64,000 nucleotides of DNA from JADLHS01 sp964561105 (lineage in GTDB: Bacteria > Verrucomicrobiota > Verrucomicrobiia > Limisphaerales > JADLHS01). The notes under the pieces are model-generated. The model searched no databases. It had not been told where the DNA came from and saw nothing but the letters and a program-made list of their open reading frames with translations. Made by a program: the position numbers and the translations under genes. Shown here piece by piece: positions 62,558-64,000 of this stretch. The stretch is from assembly GCA_964561105.1 (NCBI GenBank), contig CAZLOH010000030.1, positions 1-64,000 on the forward strand, written 5' to 3'. Position 1 is the stretch's first letter. Every line of letters starts with the position of its first letter.

Positions 62558-63553
62558 CTATTTCGGCAGCAACTCGCTGACGAGGGCCTTTTCTTCCTTC
62601 AGTTCGTTCTCGGTGAGCGCGATCTTGCCGCGGCTGAATTCATTCAATGGCACACCTTGAACGATCTCCCAGGCCTTGCCGTTGCTGCGCACCGGGTAAC
62701 TAAACATCAATCCCTTTTCGATGCCGTAACTGCCATCCGAACAAACGGCGACGCTGGTCCAATCGCCGGTGGGCGTGGGCTGGATGATGGAACGCACGGT
62801 GTCCAGCGCCGCGTTGGCCGCGCTGGCCGCGCTCGACAAACCACGCGCCTTGATGATGGCCGCGCCGCGCTGTTGCACCGTGCTGATGAAATCCTTCTCC
62901 AGCCATTCGGTGTGCTTGATGACATCTGGCACCGGGCGCGTGCCGATGCACGCGTTGAAGAAATCGGGATACATGGTCGCGCTGTGATTGCCCCAGATGG
63001 CGAGGTTGCTCACGGCGGTGGTGTCCACGCTGGCCTTCCGCGCGAGTTGGGCCTTGGCGCGGTTTTCATCCAGTCGAGTCATGGCAAAGAAACGGTCGCG
63101 CGGCACGCCGGGCGCGTTGTTCATGCAGATCAACGCGTTGGTGTTGCAGGGATTCCCGACCACGAGCACGCGGACGTCGCTGGCGGCGTTCTTCGCGATG
63201 GCTTTGCCCTGGCCGATGAAGATCTTGCCGTTGATGCCGAGCAGGTCCTTCCGCTCCATGCCGGCCTTGCGCGGCACGCTGCCGACGAGCAGACACCAGT
63301 TCACGCCTTTGAAACCTTCATCGAGGTTGCCGGTGGCCACGATGCCTTTGAGCAGCGGGAACGCGCAGTCCTCGATCTCCATCACCGTTCCCTTGAGTTT
63401 TTCCAGGATTTCCGGGACATCCACTTCGATCAGGTGGAGAATGATCGGCTGGTTGGGTCCGAACACTTCGCCGGTGGCGATCCGGAACAGGAGGGAATAA
63501 CCGATTTGGCCGGCGGCGCCGGTGACTGCGACTCGTATGGGATTTGCGCTCAT
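62558..63553 (-). CDS. mdh: Malate dehydrogenase
   Basis: This 331-residue NAD-dependent enzyme interconverts malate and oxaloacetate. The dinucleotide motif is VAVTGAAGQIGYSLLFRIAT. LLVGSVPRKAGMERKDLLGI holds the substrate-binding Arg, VVGNPCNTNALICMNNAPG follows, and AIWGNHSATMYPDFFNA carries the catalytic His. The length and the GAAGQIGYSLLFRI start place it with the long-form (Aquaspirillum/cytosolic-like) malate dehydrogenases. It lies 65 bases from the phosphofructokinase gene in the same direction. Confidence 0.95.
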   Translation of the reverse strand: MSANPIRVAVTGAAGQIGYSLLFRIATGEVFGPNQPIILHLIEVDVPEILEKLKGTVMEIEDCAFPLLKGIVATGNLDEGFKGVNWCLLVGSVPRKAGMERKDLLGINGKIFIGQGKAIAKNAASDVRVLVVGNPCNTNALICMNNAPGVPRDRFFAMTRLDENRAKAQLARKASVDTTAVSNLAIWGNHSATMYPDFFNACIGTRPVPDVIKHTEWLEKDFISTVQQRGAAIIKARGLSSAASAANAALDTVRSIIQPTPTGDWTSVAVCSDGSYGIEKGLMFSYPVRSNGKAWEIVQGVPLNEFSRGKIALTENELKEEKALVSELLPK

Positions 63554-63928
63554 AAATTCAAGGCGGTGAACAGCGTAATAAAAAGTCGAATGCACATGCA
63601 AGTGCGCTGCACGTCAATGAAACTCTGCGCCTGAGTCGCTGCTAAAAGCGGGAACGCAGTCGAGGTCACTGCTTCTTTGCACTGACTTGGAGAAGATCGT
63701 CAGGGAAACACCACTTTTCTCCATGAGATGTTCTCGACAGAAGCGGTTGACGGTATCACCCTGAGTTCGTGTTGGCTGTCCTGTGTTGGAAGCTCATCAA
63801 TCCCGGCCAAGCAGCACTATTCGGAGTAAATATTCGATATGCAATATACTGTATCATAACATGTTGCATCTTATTGCTCAGTTGTTTATGGAAATAGTGA
63901 CGTGCGAAATCCTTGGTTTCTCAAGTAG
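63554..63928. other. Divergent spacer with AT-rich right half
   Basis: No gene is seen. From about 63,790 the sequence becomes strikingly AT-rich (aaatattcgatatgcaatat, actgtatcataacatgttgc), unlike the rest of the window. It lies between mdh (leftward) and mnmG (rightward) and presumably holds their promoters. Confidence 0.5.
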
Positions 63929-64000
63929 ATGTTCATATATCCTAAAAAATACGATGTGATTGTAGTCGGTGCTGGTCATGCTGGAATAGAAGCGGCATTG
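63929..64000 (+). CDS. mnmG: tRNA uridine-5-carboxymethylaminomethyl modification enzyme MnmG, N-terminus only
   Basis: The first 24 codons read YPKKYDVIVVGAGHAGIEAA after MFI, the FAD-binding start of MnmG (GidA), which with MnmE modifies wobble uridines of tRNAs. The GAGHAG motif is diagnostic. The gene runs off the right edge of the window. Its codons favour A/T at third positions (aaaaaatac, attgta, ggtgctggtcatgct), unlike the neighbouring genes. Confidence 0.85.
   Translation, partial: MFIYPKKYDVIVVGAGHAGIEAAL

Noticed and set aside
63600..63930. Searched for tRNA or other RNA gene in the AT-rich spacer
   Set aside because: No cloverleaf, T-loop sequence or CCA end was seen.

Overview
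The window is a GC-rich bacterial chromosome segment, almost certainly from a member of the Verrucomicrobiota (subdivision 3, Limisphaerales/Pedosphaera-like). This is an inference from several features: a prepilin-type secreted protein with an H-X9-DG C-terminal motif, DUF1080 proteins next to Gfo/Idh/MocA oxidoreductases, a GspF-H-I-J-K pseudopilin operon, an SpmA-SpmB fusion, and short palindromic repeats scattered through and between genes. No rRNA, tRNA, CRISPR array, prophage or transposase gene was recognised.

Layout. 0-5.6 kb: left-truncated UbiD decarboxylase, an H-X9-DG prepilin-like protein with a strong terminator, an RhlE-type DEAD-box helicase, a zinc-ribbon hypothetical and an AsmA-like protein. 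5.7-16.1 kb: M42 aminopeptidase, glgC, a dipeptide-epimerase-like enolase, a leftward thyA / Sel1-repeat / surA / pdxA run, and a 911-residue fusion of a glycosidase barrel with a membrane GT2 glycosyltransferase. 16.5-26.1 kb: a rightward amino-sugar and glycan cluster (DUF1080 lipoprotein, NagB paralogue, two Gfo/Idh/MocA proteins, second DUF1080 protein, six-hairpin glycosidase, NagB, NagA-like) interrupted by a leftward beta-lactamase-fold hydrolase. 26.1-36 kb: small hypotheticals, an acetyltransferase, an OmpR/HK two-component pair, a lipoprotein, an astacin-like protease, a glycerophosphodiesterase, a DinB-family polymerase and repeat-rich spacers. 36-45.5 kb: a large sensor kinase with its regulator, an ankyrin protein preceded by the same 130-bp module as the kinase, SpmAB and LarE. 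45.5-50.7 kb: gspFHIJK-xer with overlapping genes. 50.8-64 kb: glutaredoxin, glycerate kinase, FIST protein, AmpG-like transporter with a large insert, a GH-A clan glycosidase, ileS, a DeoC-like protein without the usual Schiff-base lysine, a PPi-type phosphofructokinase, malate dehydrogenase and the first 24 codons of mnmG.

The most unusual feature is that at least four unrelated families of short (about 57-155 bp) palindromic repeats lie inside conserved genes and keep the reading frame open. Family A is in ileS, in the signal-peptide region of the GH-A glycosidase, and at both edges of dinB. Family B is twice in ileS. Family C is twice in the ATPase domain of the large kinase (63 bp each time) and once in ubiD. 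Family D is in the signal-peptide region of the ankyrin protein. Simple-sequence tracts are likewise translated in the SpmAB and LarE genes. The pattern recalls the Rickettsia palindromic elements, but with several families at once. The same families also occur in the longer spacers.
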